The notes beneath the pieces are model-generated. The model saw only the letters and a list, made by a program, of their open reading frames with translations. It was not told the DNA's origin and did no database searches. From contig NAJO01000010.1 of assembly GCA_002077065.1 (NCBI GenBank), forward strand, positions 620,001 through 684,000: a stretch of 64,000 nucleotides of DNA. Direction: 5' to 3'. The DNA is from Cryoendolithus antarcticus. Its lineage: Eukaryota > Ascomycota > Dothideomycetes > Cladosporiales > Cladosporiaceae. Positions 42,214 through 55,060 of this stretch are shown here, piece after piece (position 1 is the first letter of the stretch; each line of letters starts with the position of its first letter). A program made the translations under genes and the position numbers.

Positions 42214-43318
42214 GCGATCGCAGCAAGCGGCTGCCGACACCACGACACACTCATTCATACATCACCCACACCGCTACGCGAGGGCTGTACATCATCACGA
42301 CTGCACGACACAAGCCAATCATGAGCTACGACTTCATGATCTTGTCACCATCGTTGCAACACACACACTCGCTTACCCGATACTGGCTGCATGTTCAACA
42401 GCAGCATTCCGACTAGGCGTCTGTCAACCATCGGCACCAGCCATGTGTAGCCTTTGACCTCGTACTGCCTTGCAGCGTTCAGCAACCCAGCATCATCACC
42501 ATCGTCGACAACGGCAAGAGACTGTTAATACTTGTGTTTCCATATGTGGAGGAGATGGATTTGGGAGAGTTGTTCCTGGTTGCACACTGTCGCTTGAGCA
42601 GTACGCATACTCATGTAGATCTTGCTCATGTTGGCATGTGTTTGGTAGATGTGTGTCGATGATAATGATACAGTAATCGGTGCTGATACTGCCTTCGTCT
42701 CACTTCAGTCTCTCTTCTCGTCCTCTTGTCTCATGAAGCATCCGTTTGCGACAAGTCTAGACTCTGATGGATCGGCTGGCGCACACGCGTTCAGTGCACC
42801 TGCAGGGCGGCGAACTCAGTTCGTGTCGCGGGGCAGAAGCTTCCACTGTGAAACGTCCGACACATCGTCGGAACTCCTTGAGATGGAGCATGTGAGTGCT
42901 TAATGTTGCTGTGTTCAATATTCAGAACCGACGGATGCTAGTGCGAGCGCGTAGAACACTGCCAGTGACACCACCCCACCGACGTGTCTCCATTCCCATT
43001 GCTCTGTTCCTGCATTTGTGACAAGGCTCGCTCATTGGCGCCCTGACCACAACTGCCGCCGCCGTTTCACGCCACCAAACTTCTAGCGGCGTTCCTTGCA
43101 GCCCGCGCGTGTCAGTGCCAAGGCCTGGTCGATCTCTGTGAATGTGAGTGGCGCGCGGGAGTGTGGAGCTGGTGAAGCGTAGTTACACCCCCCATGTCAG
43201 CGCTGTGATGCTTGAAGTTCACTGCACTGCGCATTATGCTATGAGAAGGCTGTATTGCTAGGACATCCGGAGGTGGAGCATGGACTGCTGTGGTACGGGG
43301 GGGAGATGAAAGAAAGTT
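42214..43318. other. Intergenic region before the Furry/Mor2 gene
   Basis: About 1.1 kb holding the 3' region of the two-RRM gene and the promoter of the next. I see short frames only and a G7 run near 43296. No RNA gene recognised. Confidence 0.45.
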
Positions 43319-46300
43319 ATGGGTACGTTTTGCATGCGATATGGTTGGGTGTGCAGGGCCGCGGATCGGAAATTGCAGTCACGAAGACTGCGTAAGAGCA
43401 CGGGAGGGCGAGAATATTGCGGCTGCATGTGGAGGAGAGTTCAAGTAAAGTGTTGTATGGTACAAGGTGCTGACCCTGCGTCTCAACAGCTGTGCCAATA
43501 CCGCAACAAATACCTGAGCCCAGCGGTGGCCGTGGCCATGCGACCTCCTCACCTCAAGTGCTAGGAGTCGAGCTCAGTACGAGTCCGCCGCCGGAGCCTT
43601 TGCTTGTTGCGCCGCCGACGGTGCCAGTGCTGTCTGGTGCGGCGTCGCGAGATCCTTCGCTCACGCGAGGGAGGGCATATAGTGCGACGAGTCCGCGTAA
43701 TGGCTCACCCAGGGGTATCACGCCCTCGACAACACGCTCAAAGCAAAGTCTCGAGGTAGAGAGGAAGGCCTCGGTTTCATATGGCCATCATAGGAACACG
43801 AGCATAGTGCATGGAGTGCAGCATTCCAGGAACCCGAGCAATCTCAGCGCGTCGACGAATGCGAGTCCGCTCAGTCCGCAGAAGATCGGAGGGGAGGCTG
43901 TGAATGGCAATGGCATTAGGAAAAGTCCGTCGATGTCGACATTGCATGTGCACGGAGCAAATGGCACCGGACTGCCCATATCGAGTAAATACGCTGAGGT
44001 AGGTCTCGGGAATAGACGTGGTCCAGAACGGATGCACAGTGGGCGGGTGAAGAGGACACATGAGCATCATCGGTCGCAATCGAGGCCACAGCCGTCGCAA
44101 CAGGAGGCTAGGACGGTGGGCGAGTACGCATTGCATCACCTGTTCACTTCATTCATCTCAGAGGCAGACGAGAGAATTGAGCGATGCATGGCGCGGCCTG
44201 GCGAGCCTGAGCCGCGCCTCGAGGATATCTGCGGTCCAGGTGCCGATCCGTCGTTTGATCAGCTCATTGCATCGCTAGGGCACATCAACAGGCACAAGCC
44301 GAAGTTCGTGATCGACGCTGTCATAATGTGGCATAAGAGAAAGAGCGACTACGCGAAGCAAATACGAACGGATCTGGACGCGTTGCGAGCATCGACTATT
44401 ACCACTCAACGTCAAGTTGCTAATGGTAGCTTTTCGTCAGCAGCTACATCGCCACACTCATCCGATATGGCGATGCGCGAGCATGATGCGACCGCTGCGG
44501 AGCGCACAAGTGGTGTGTCAGTGTACATCCTTTGTCGCGCCCTCATCGAGATCATTGGACAGACGACTCTCAAGGCACTCAACGCGGATCATAGTGCGAA
44601 CACGGCTGAGAAACTGGAGGGCGTCATATATGATCACCTTGTCGGACAGGAGCCTGAGCTGCTGCTCAAAAGTCCCCTTAAGCGGGCGAACTGGGTTATG
44701 CGCGGTCAGCTGCTGGGCGTCATGAGTCGACTGCGCTTTGACGAAGTGTCCACTAGGTTCATTCAGGATCTGTTGAATGCGCAGAGGACTTTGTCGGTGA
44801 AAGGAGTTGCGGACCCTAAGCTCGCTGCCAAGACTTCGCTTCTCGTGCAGAGCATGCGCTGGCTCAGGATCAGACACGACCCCGAAGACGCTTGGGACCT
44901 CTCTTGCGAAACGATGCAGCTGCTGGCACGATTCTTCGCTGAGGTACATGGCCGCGAGATGAAGTACGCTTATACCGAACTCTTCGAGCAGCTGCTCCTG
45001 CCGCTTGCGGCGTCCGCTACGCACTTCAGCTCTGCCAAGTGGAAGAATGTGCTGCAAACTCTGCGGCCGAAAGTCACGCAGATGCTCTCAAAAGCGGATC
45101 ACTGGCCCTTCGTGTTCCCACTGCAAGCTGTACTGCTCTGCGTATCCCCAATGGACGTCTTTGCGTCCCAGTGGCTAAGCGTGGCTACTTACGTTCATCC
45201 CAATCGTCGCGATCGCGCTGCCAGATCGCACATCCTGAAAGCAACGTGTCGATTGACTTGGCGCTACCTGTACAAGATGGCCGACTCTCCCAATGCGGTC
45301 GCGCGGAAGCTAGACGAGATCATCAAGCTTGTCTTTCAAGGCGGTAAACGGATGCAGATATCGACAGACCCGGCCATAGCGGACCCGCTCATTCAGCTCA
45401 TTCGTATCATCGGGTACAAGGAGCAGGATCTATGCTTTCGCACAATCATCTTCCCACTGATGAATTCAGAGTTGTTTCTGGTGCCTGACAGCCAGCTCAA
45501 GATTGAAAGTCTGGATCCCGAGAAGACTGTCATTGCTATTCGCGCTTTCTTAGCCATCATGGCAGATCTGGAAAAGGGAGAACCACCACCATTCCCCAGT
45601 AGCTTCGAGTGTGATGCTCTATTTGATGCCGCATCCCGCGCACCTGTCACGCATCGACGAACGAGGTCGCAAGGATTCGCCGTGTCCGCAGGTCGGACTG
45701 AACGACTTTCAAGACCGGTCATCACTACGAACTTGAATCCCATCGCGAAAGAGTACTATGTGAAGTTTTGCAAAATACTTGGACAGCTCACAATGATCTG
45801 TGACAACACCTTCGGCGGACAAGCCGTGCTTGACGAGAAATTTGCAAGTCATACACCAAAGACACCAATGGCTGAAGCGTTCACATTCAATCGCAAGGAC
45901 GACCCAATGAACCCGACAGATCTCCGTCAACATTACTACGATCTGCTCCATGTCGCTGTGGAAGCATTGCCTCGTTGCTTGTCACCACATCTCCCGATCA
46001 ACTCGCTCGTCAATTTGCTTTGCACTGGCACTGCGCATGTACAGTCACACATTGCCACTTCCTCCGCTCAGTCGTTGAAGGCCATTGCGCGCCAATCGCA
46101 TGCGCAGCAGGTTACAATTGGCTTCGCTCGCTTCATCTTCAATTTCGATGACCGGTACGCAACGGTGTCGGACGGCGGTCTGCTAGGTCCTGGGCATATC
46201 GAAACCACGTTGAAGCTCTACGTTGAGCTGCTGCAGATCTGGATCGATGAGATACAATTGAGAACACGAAAGGCTGCAGCGCCTGTCTCCGATGACATCG

Positions 46301-49300
46301 ACAGTGCGAGCAAGCCTTTACCTCTTGACCTGTCCGGCGTGCTCGCGCACGTTGATGAGGTAGAGTCTCATGGCCTTTTCTTCTTATGCTCGCCGTCACG
46401 GTCAGTCCGTGCAATTGCAGTCAACGTACTACGTTTGATCAATAAGTTTGACACCGCATTGGGAAAGCCTATCACGCGGATCATCAGCATACTGGAAGGT
46501 GGCTCACAACGAGTCATTGACGTGAACGACGACAGACTCTCGCTCGCGGAGCGATCACGATTGCAGAAAGGGCTTCGTCGGATTAGTGGTAACAACACGC
46601 TTGTCGAGCTCTGCAGTAGTGACATTGCACATGACACCAATCTGTGGTTCAAGATCTTTCCCAATCTGGTTCGCTTGAGCTCAGAGATCTGCCCTCACGC
46701 AGTCGCACTTACGCAAGAGATCGTGTGCTTGCGACTTGCTCACACACATCGCATCGTACTGAGCCTCGCGGAGGGCGCTGCGCCGCGACCGACGCCGTTT
46801 GAGTCTGCCTTCGCAGCCGCAAAGCCGATGCCAGTCAGGGTCGTCAGCAATTCGCCGGACGTCATCATTGAGCAGTGGAAGCTGCATCTTATTTTCGCAT
46901 GTACGACCCTTACCAACAAGGGTAGCAGTCTTCCTGTCAACAACGCTAGTCAAGTGTCGCTGCATACTCGTAAGACCTCGAAGTCATCTTCGCTCAGCAA
47001 TGGACACGACAAGGCATTCTCGTCGGCTGGTGACCTGTTCGATAAGGTCAAGTCTATGCTATCTGTGCCGAGCGCAGCTGTGAGGAACGCGGCAGTCATT
47101 GGGCTTGGTGCTTCGAACATCAACATCTTCACCCTGCTGCTCGAGAGCCTGCATGCTCAGGTGCTCGAGTGTGGGCATGATGCCAAAGAGCGCATCGCGT
47201 CGCACCAGAGGAGCATGAGCAGTCCAAAACGGAGCCGCAGGGTAGACCATTTGCGGGTCAGCCTAACGCACTTATTCAGCTTGACAAGCCCACTGCTTCG
47301 CGATCCAATCATCGAAGGCAATGAGTTCGTTCTCGACTATATTACGAGCTATGCAAAGCACTTACGCCTGTTCCTCAGCGATACAGAAGTACAGAACCAG
47401 CTCGAGTACCAGAAACTTCGGACTTACTACTGCACCCTCACCGATGGGCTGTACGAATGCATCAAGCGCTTAAAAGACTCATCGAAGTGGCTATCGTTTC
47501 AAGCAAGGCAAGCGACGTTCTCGTTGATGGAGAACTGGTGTGGCTTCTCACCGAATGAGGATCAATTGGTCGCACAGCAAAACCACATGGCCCGTGTGTT
47601 GACGGACCGTGAACAGGATTATCGAGGCCGTGCCACGGTGAGCTCCCAAATCGAAAAGGAGACAAGCGAACTCCAGAGCGCAGCGCTTAGCGCGATGGCA
47701 GCGCTGTGTGCCGGGCCACTCAGTTTCACGGCCGAGGGTAAGGTGCTGATGTCCTTCGACATCAAGCGTATGTTGCAGTGGTTGAACGCAATATTCAGAA
47801 AGCCCAGTGATCGTACACATGCCATCGGACGCAAGGCACTGGCCAATTTGATCGTGAGCAACCCTGATCATCCCACTCTGATGGCGCAGACATTGCGAAT
47901 GTGCTACATCGCGAGCTCGTCCAAGGAGGAGAGCGCGTCAAAGGCATTGACAAGCTACTTTGAAGTCGTGACAAAGGTCCTGACCGAGCACACTCATGTA
48001 CAAGCACCTTTTTGGAAGGTGCTCTGCGCTGGACTGTACACGTTGGGCAATGAGGACAATCAGATCCGATTCAAGTCCGTCAAGCTGCTTCGAACCCTCG
48101 AAGAGCGCCAGGGCAAGACTTCAAAGCTGCAGGATCTCGACATTAGTGTCTCCGACAAGACGACCGCGGTATACAAATTGGCACAATTCGAGATCTCATG
48201 CCGGCTGGCTAAGCAGCATACCGAGCTGGCATTCCACGTCTTCTCGGAGTTCTCACTCTACTTCAACGACTTGCAACCAGATCACCAACGCAACATGGTG
48301 TCTGGGATGCTGCCCTGGATTCAGACTATCGAGCTGCAGATTGATCCGAATGGCGGAGTGACAGCACCCTCGTATATGCTGCTGGTGAATCTGTTCGAGA
48401 TCACCGTGAAGAGCCGTGTCGCACTGCACAACGAGATCCAGGCATTGTGGCAAGCGCTCGCAACCGGCCCTTACGCCGGTAATGTCCAGCTCGTGCTTGA
48501 CTTCATAATCGCGATCTGTCTTGATCGCAAAGAGCAGAACTTCGTCGTCTACGCCAAACAGATTGTGGTGTTCCTGTCGGGTACTGCGGCAGGCGCGAAA
48601 GTCGTTGAGTACTTGCTGCTGCAGATCTGCCCCAAGACCATGGTTGCCGAGCGCCGGGAGCCGATCGTGGCACCGCACGATGCGACCGGGTTGCCATATA
48701 TTGCCGATCTCGTTAGCGTACTGCCCAGTGGCGCCAAGCAGAGCGGTCTCTCGCTCGGACAGCTCAGCATGGTCCTGCTGGTCGATCTCATCGTATCGCC
48801 CAACAAGGTTCCCAATGATCAGCTAGCCACGCTATTGCAAGTTATACTGGTTCAGTGGGATCAGTACATTGCCATAGTACAAGACCAGGCACGCGAGCTG
48901 CTCGTACATCTTATACATGAGCTTGTGATTTCCAAGATCGAGCCTGGGCGTACGGATCCAGACAAGGACGCGATCGAGGACTTCATAGAGTCTGTCAGAC
49001 AACACGACCCGAAGATTGCTTGGAATTACGGCGACAGTGAGGTCAAGGCTGGTGAAGAGGATAGCAGAGCTGTCACAGAACCTATGGGGTTCGTGGTAGA
49101 CCAGGTTGTCCGCATCTTTGCAATTACACACCCGACAATCCGTCAGGACTGGGGACGAGTGACGATGACATGGGCTACCTCGTGCGCTGTCAGACATGTC
49201 GCATGCCGTTCGTTCCAGGTCTTCCGGTGCATTCAGACAAGCCTGGACAGTCAGATGCTGGCAGATATGCTCGCACGGCTGTCAAACACAATTGCCGACG

Positions 49301-51162
49301 ACGAGAATCATGACTATCTCATCTTCTCATTGGAGATTCTTACAACCTTACGAAGCATCATCGATGCGCTGGACCCACTCAGCTTACTTAAGTACCCACA
49401 GCTTTTCTGGACTACATGCGCTTGTCTAGACACCATCTTCGAGCGCGAATTCCAGGAAGGGCTCAGTATGCTCGGTCATCTCTTGAAGAAGCTAGACCTC
49501 AGTGATCCGGCTGTGCTGAAGCTGCTACAAGATAATCAACCCGAGAAGTGGGAAGGCAGCTTTCAGGGTCTCCATACGTTGATGTACAAGGGTGTGAGAT
49601 CAAGCAAGTCCATGGCCCGATCTTTGGCGGCCATGGAGACACTCATCAAGTTTCCCTCCGGTCCGCTCGTTGGAGCCGATGATCGATTGCTGTTCACAGT
49701 GCTTGCCAATCTTCCTCGCCTTCTTCACCACTTCGAGGACATCACATTCGACATGGAGTGTACTCGCTCTGCCGAAGTTCTTGCGAATGTCGCCGAGCAG
49801 CAGAACTTCGTCGCGCTTGCTAAAACACTGCATAGCTTTGCTTCGCTGTCCTTCAGAAGCGCCGACGACTTCCTCGGCCATATCATTCCAGCGATACGAA
49901 CTGCGTACTTTCCGGCACTAGAATTCCAGAGCTTGATCTTCTTGCTGGGGATGGTCAACAACTCGTCCGACTGGTTCAAGGTCAAGACGATGCAAGTACT
50001 GTGCGTCATACTGCCTGAAGTCGATATGCGGAAGCCCGAAATCGCTTCGCAAGGTCCGGACCTTATCTCGCCTCTACTACGACTGTTGCAAACCGAGCAC
50101 TGTCAGCAGGCTCTTGACGTACTGGACAACGTGATCGACATGACTGGCACGCCGATGGACAACAAGCATCTACGCATGAGCATGGCCGGCTCGCACTCAA
50201 GTCGGGCTACACGCAAGGAGTACGACCGTACGAAGAGCTTGTATGGCATACCCGAGGAATCTGGCTGGTGTATACCCATACCTGCGATCCACTCTGCTCA
50301 GACACGCGCAAATGTGCACGCTGTGTTCTACACACTAGCATACGCTGGGCTAGCTGGCATACCCGAAGCCGTCAGCACACCTGATGTGGAGTTCCACAGG
50401 GATGACTACATGTACGACTCTTCGATGTCCGAACGGACCGGCACCATGATGACCGATGACACACGGCTCGGCAGTAACATGGGTGAGCTTGCGATCAAGC
50501 TCGACATCCTGGACGATTTCTTCGACGAAGACGAGCAAAGTGGCAGCGAGAGCTACGACTACAATGTTAGACCTCGATACCCGAGCGCACTCATTGAGCA
50601 ACGTGAAGATGTCTACGACCAGCAAGCGCTGCCCATCTTACACAACTCGCTGAAGCGCAATATCAGTGTTACCGCATTCCAGACCGGTTTCGCAGATCCG
50701 AAGATGCCAACAGCTATTCGAGATCCAGCGCCACCAATGACACCGGGCGCATTTGCAACACATGGTGCCGCCATGGCTGCGCGGCCAGGGCTACACACTC
50801 GAGCCATGACCTCCTCAGCAGCTGTCGGAAGTGAAGCGAACACTTCGCACTACAATCACAACGGCGCAGTGCACTCGAGCGATGAGGGATTCGATGGGCC
50901 GTTCTCGGATGACGATAGCTCGCTGAACCGCGCACACACCTCGGACGAGGCGTCATACGCTGCGACCACTGATGCGAACAAGACTCCGGTCGCACGGCGA
51001 GGCTGGCGCAGTGGTCTCCGAAGGTTGACGAGCAGTGGAGGACGTGAGAGTAGAGACCAGCTCAAGGGCCAGATGAGTGCTGGTTTGCCGATGGCTAGGA
51101 GTCCACGGGTACCGAGAGTGCCGGCGGCGTTCTTGAGGGATCCGATGAGCGCGGAGCCCTAA
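43319..51162 (+). CDS. TAO3: Cell morphogenesis scaffold, Furry/Mor2/Tao3 (PAG1) family, 4-nt first coding exon
   Basis: Very large scaffold of the RAM/MOR pathway that works with an NDR kinase (Cbk1/Orb6) in polarised growth. The main exon is 43490-51162, and its frame enters in phase from an upstream exon: the acceptor CAACAG at 43489 follows a CTGAC branch. The best start is ATGG at 43319-43322 followed by the strong donor GTACGT, reading M-A-V-P-I-P and giving 2558 residues. Family marks are the N-terminal YALHHLFTSFISEADERIER, GPGADPSFDQLIASLGHI and HKPKFVIDAVIMWHKRKS (~200-280), then long helical repeats with LLLQICPKTM and WCIPIPAIHSAQTRANVHAV near the C-terminus. The N- and C-termini are Ser-rich, as expected for NDR-kinase partners. 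The exact start is the weak point. Confidence 0.9.
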
Positions 51163-51449
51163 AGTCACATGGCAAGCACCTAACGGCAACAGTCCGAGGT
51201 GGCAAGCCATCATGGCATACATTGTAGTATAGACGCACGAGCGGCGTCAATGTGATACCCTGAGTTAGCGACGTGTAAGACAATGAAGTTCCTTGCACAT
51301 ACCAACGCGTGCCTTCAAGTGCATCATGTGTACTCCCTTGCATTGCGTCTAGACCTCGTGCCATAGAGATGAGAATGTGCTGAAGCACGAGAGGTATACT
51401 AGTTCGGACGGCGAACTTTACAGAGATAGCACCAACCTGCACTGTCAAG

Positions 51450-52694
51450 ATGCCACACCTTCATACCACCAAGTCCCTCGGCCGGACCTGGAAGCCAACA
51501 TCTCCCTTCCCTTCCTCGCCTCGAGCGCGCTATCCTTCCGCATCAGCTGGGAAACAAAGCTCACCTCTCAATATGCTGCGCAGCAAACCTACAGAGCGCC
51601 TTCTGGCCCTCGTCGCGTTGATCTTGACTTGCATCCTCCTGACCACGTACGGACCCCGACAGCTCCCTGGTCAGAAAGCATTGGTGTCCAAGTTGCAAGG
51701 ATTGAGGAATGGGGGATTCAGAAGTAGGATATGGGGCGGCAAGCAGAAATGGAAAGATTTTGCTTACGTGACTTACGCGACCACAACTGACCACATTTGC
51801 AATTCGGTCATGATCTCGGAGGCATTGTGGAGGCTTGGAACGAGGGCTGAGATCGTAATCATGGTCGCGGCGCACTTGGTTCATATGCCGGAAAAGGGTC
51901 TAGAGAACGAGACCGAGGATTACACTCTGACGGCGAGGGACTTACTGGGGAGAGCTCATCAGCTGTATGGAGCGAAGGTGAAGGAAGTCCAGATCCTCCA
52001 GGGAGACGGCGATCCGACTTGGTCGCAGGGCTTTACGAAGTTGTTGGCGTTCAATATGACAGAGTACCGCCGGGTCTTGAGTCTGGACTCGGATGCGACG
52101 GTCTTGAAACACATGGACGAATTGTTTCTTCTGCCGAAGACCGCTGTGGCAATGCCGCGTGCGTACTGGCTGGACCATGAGCTCACTAGCAGTCTCATGC
52201 TGGTTTCGCCTTCGGAAGAGAGGTTTGCGCTGGTCAACGAGCAAGTTGGCTTGAAGGAAGAGGAGAATTATGACATGGAAATCATGAACAAGCTGTACGG
52301 CGATGAATGCCTAGTGATACCGCATCGGCCATATCTCGTACTCACGGGAGAGTTCAGGTCAGACAATCACACAGCCTACTCAGGTAGATCTGAGGAAGGT
52401 GTCAGTCCGGGTCAGACAAATGGCTGGTCTGCGGCAAATGTGCTGAAAGAGGCACATTATGTGCATTTCTCTGACTATCCGCTGGCAAAGCCCTGGCAGA
52501 CCGGAGTCAAGGACATGGCGCAGTCGATGTTGCCCTCATGTCGGCATAGGAGCACATCTGCAGAGTGGGATTTGCAGCAGGATTGCAGTGATCGGGATGC
52601 GTGGTTAGCATTGTACGAAGACTTTCGGGCGAGAAGGAAGCGGGTATGTGGGCCTCAGTTTGCGGTCGATAGAGATGCTCAGTGGCTGTATTGA
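51450..52694 (+). CDS. Golgi type II glycosyltransferase, GNT1/GT8-like
   Basis: Intronless, 414 residues; an inner ATG at 51573 would start a 373-residue protein just before the signal anchor. The anchor is LLALVALILTCILLTTY (~51-67). The catalytic domain includes DFAYVTYATTTDHICNSVM, LTKLLAFNMTEYRRVL-type wording (TKLLAFNMTEYRRVLSLDSD), the metal-binding DxD in LDSDAT (~210) and LFLLPKTAVAMPRAYWLD. This pattern matches fungal glucose N-acetyltransferase GNT1-like enzymes of GT8. It probably adds a sugar to N- or O-glycans in the Golgi; donor and acceptor are unknown. Confidence 0.85.
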   Translation: MPHLHTTKSLGRTWKPTSPFPSSPRARYPSASAGKQSSPLNMLRSKPTERLLALVALILTCILLTTYGPRQLPGQKALVSKLQGLRNGGFRSRIWGGKQKWKDFAYVTYATTTDHICNSVMISEALWRLGTRAEIVIMVAAHLVHMPEKGLENETEDYTLTARDLLGRAHQLYGAKVKEVQILQGDGDPTWSQGFTKLLAFNMTEYRRVLSLDSDATVLKHMDELFLLPKTAVAMPRAYWLDHELTSSLMLVSPSEERFALVNEQVGLKEEENYDMEIMNKLYGDECLVIPHRPYLVLTGEFRSDNHTAYSGRSEEGVSPGQTNGWSAANVLKEAHYVHFSDYPLAKPWQTGVKDMAQSMLPSCRHRSTSAEWDLQQDCSDRDAWLALYEDFRARRKRVCGPQFAVDRDAQWLY

Positions 52695-53477
52695 GCTGTG
52701 ACCTCAACTTCTCTGTCAGTCCTCACGGGATCCTGTATCGCTTCTTGAAGTGCTAGCATTGTCGCAGTGGTGTGTCCCTAGCTGTGACACAGTTGCAACG
52801 CGAAGGATCGTTGTGTCTCCTTGGCGGTGCAACGGCTCACGGTCGAGCAGCAGACCATCACTTCTAGCGTCTGCATGTCTGGGGAGTCAGCAAACAACAA
52901 TCTCGAACGTAAGCGCTCATGGCTATCCTTATCTTCGGCTATGCAGATGCCCTGTCTCAACGTGGAGCCACGCGAGATTCGCTCTCCCACGTGTGTGCCG
53001 AGCTAGACTGGATTTGGCGACAGACGTCCTACAACCTCACTTCGAGAGTCCAACGCGCTGCATACCAACTCCTTGTATCATAACGCTTCGATCTCACTGA
53101 TCGCTGCTTCCAGCAAGCTGCATTGCCAAGACTAATACCATCTCAATCATGCAGTCCATTGCGTGCTTGCGCTTCCATCGTCGTGTCCTTCAGTGTGATG
53201 CGACAACACGTTCCAAAGTGAACGGAGCGCAAACCGTTATCAGGCTAAGCATTGACTAGTCTATCTATACTCGCCTCTCTTTCCGAATCAACCTGGGCAA
53301 TGAGCTTGGCAGTAGTCGTTCCCACTGCGCTGGTGCTACCTGCTGTCCCTTGTGTTGCCGATGGGATGGGTCGCTCTTTCCTCCTGGCTTGTCTCCTTCT
53401 GCGTACCTCTAAATTTCCTCCATTTCGCAATCTGACTTTCTCTTCACCACATCTACTGACCTTGGATCCTCGTCACC
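52695..53477. promoter_or_regulatory. Promoter region of the ammonium transporter
   Basis: 783 bp. Three HGATAR sites of the kind bound by AreA-type nitrogen regulators are present on the - strand (TTATCT at 52929, TTATCA at 53237, CTATCT at 53261 on +). About two would be expected by chance in this length, so nitrogen control is plausible from the gene's job rather than shown by the sites. Pyrimidine-rich leader follows from ~53360. Confidence 0.4.
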
Positions 53478-55060
53478 ATGGCGGAAGCTGTATGTATAAA
53501 TCGTCGCAACGATGGTAGACTGTCCACCACTGACAAATCTCCACAGCCCGCCTTTGACCCGGCCTTTCCGTCAGGCGGCAACTCCCTCGAAGTCGACGTT
53601 AACGCGCAATATGTCGGCTTCGAATACCACTACACCTACTTGGTGTTCTGTGGCTTCATCGTATGGCTCATCATCCCCGGCATTGGTCTACTCTATGGTG
53701 GTCTCGCCCGTCGCAAGAGCGCACTCAGCCTACTCTTCCAGTCAATCCTCGTCGCTGCAGTCACCACATTCCAATGGATGTTCTGGGGCTACTCGCTTGC
53801 ATACAGCCGCACGGCTAATGCGTTCATCGGGGACTTTGCAAATTTTGGGATGAAGAACGTCGCTGCAGCTCCCTCTCCGGGTTCGCCTTGTAAGTGCGCT
53901 GTGATGGTTGCGAGACAAGTGCATATACTGATGTGGAAACAGATATTCCCGAGATCGTCTTCTGCCTGTATCAGATGCTTTTCTGTGCTTGCACTGTTCA
54001 GATCGTCATCGGCGGCTCCTTTGAGCGCGGTCGCATCCTACCAAGCTTGATCTTTGGCTTCTTTTGGGCGACTATTGTCTACTGTCCTATCGCATGCTGG
54101 ACCTGGAATTCGAACGGCTGGCTCTACAATCTGCCATCCCTTGACTTCGCAGGCGGCGGGCCTGTGCACATCGCCTCCGGCTGGGCTGGTCTGGCATACG
54201 CTTTCGTTCTCGGCAAACGCAAGCATACTGGTGAGAAGTCGCACGGCAAGCCCCACAACACTACGCTTGTCTTCCTTGGGACAGTGCTGATCTGGTTCGG
54301 CTGGTTCGGCTTCAACGGTGGCTCCGCACTGAATGCTAGCATTCGCGCAATGTACGCCGCTTTCAACACCAACACCGCTGCCTCCACGGGCGCAATTGGC
54401 TGGGTCATGGTTGACATGATTCGCAACAAGGGTAAATTCTCTGTAGTCGGCGCATGCGAGGGCGCAATCGCGGGGCTCGTAGGCATCACCCCTGCTGCTG
54501 GCTACGTCTCGGTCTGGCTTGCGGCTGTAATCGGGTTCCTCACCGCCGTCGTATGCGCATCGCTGCAAGATCTGAATGACTGGCTGCGCATTGACGAGGG
54601 CCTGTACGTCTTCAAGCTTCATGGTATTGGCGGCATGGTGGGCTCCTTCCTCACGGGCATCTTCGCGGATCAGGCCATCTCGGCTCTCGACGGGGCGACT
54701 CTTGCACCTGGCGCGATTAACGGCAACGGAATCCAGGTCGGTAAGCAGCTGGCGGAGATCACTGCGATCTCCGCCTATTCGTTCGTCATCTCTTGCGTCC
54801 TTCTACTGATCCTGAAGTACATCCCTGGCCTCGGACTGCGGGTCAGCGAGGAGGCTGAGATGCTGGGACTTGACATGGATCAGTTCTTTGACGAGCAGAT
54901 CGGCGACTGGGCTGAGTTTGAGAACATGAGCAAGATTACGCATGGCGATGTGAGGGAGCAGGGGATGCGAGATGTCGAGAGGAAGGTAGAGTCGAACAGT
55001 GATAGTGAGAGGGCTAGTGCCGAACGCCAGGCTGTGCAGATCGACGGGAAGGCGGACTAG
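53478..55060 (+). CDS. Ammonium transporter, Mep2-type (Amt/Mep/Rh family)
   Basis: Plasma-membrane ammonium permease. The exons are 53478-53489 (12 nt, ATG GCG GAA GCT), 53547-53889 and 53943-55060, giving 490 residues. Marks are YHYTYLVFCGFIVWLIIPGI (helix 1), LLYGGLARRKSAL, the Amt signature region DFAGGGPVHIASGWAGLAYA (~186-205) and WFGFNGGSALN. Both pore histidines are present: His ~194 in PVHIASG and His ~345 in KLHGIGGM. The first is a Glu in yeast Mep1/Mep3 and a His in Mep2, so this is the Mep2 type. The C-terminus has the DWAEFENMSK regulatory region and an acidic Ser-rich tail. Intron 1 (57 nt) is in frame and stopless. Confidence 0.95.

Noticed and set aside
52929..53266. Three GATA-factor sites upstream of the ammonium transporter
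   Set aside because: Close to the number expected by chance in 783 bp; not called as a regulatory cluster.
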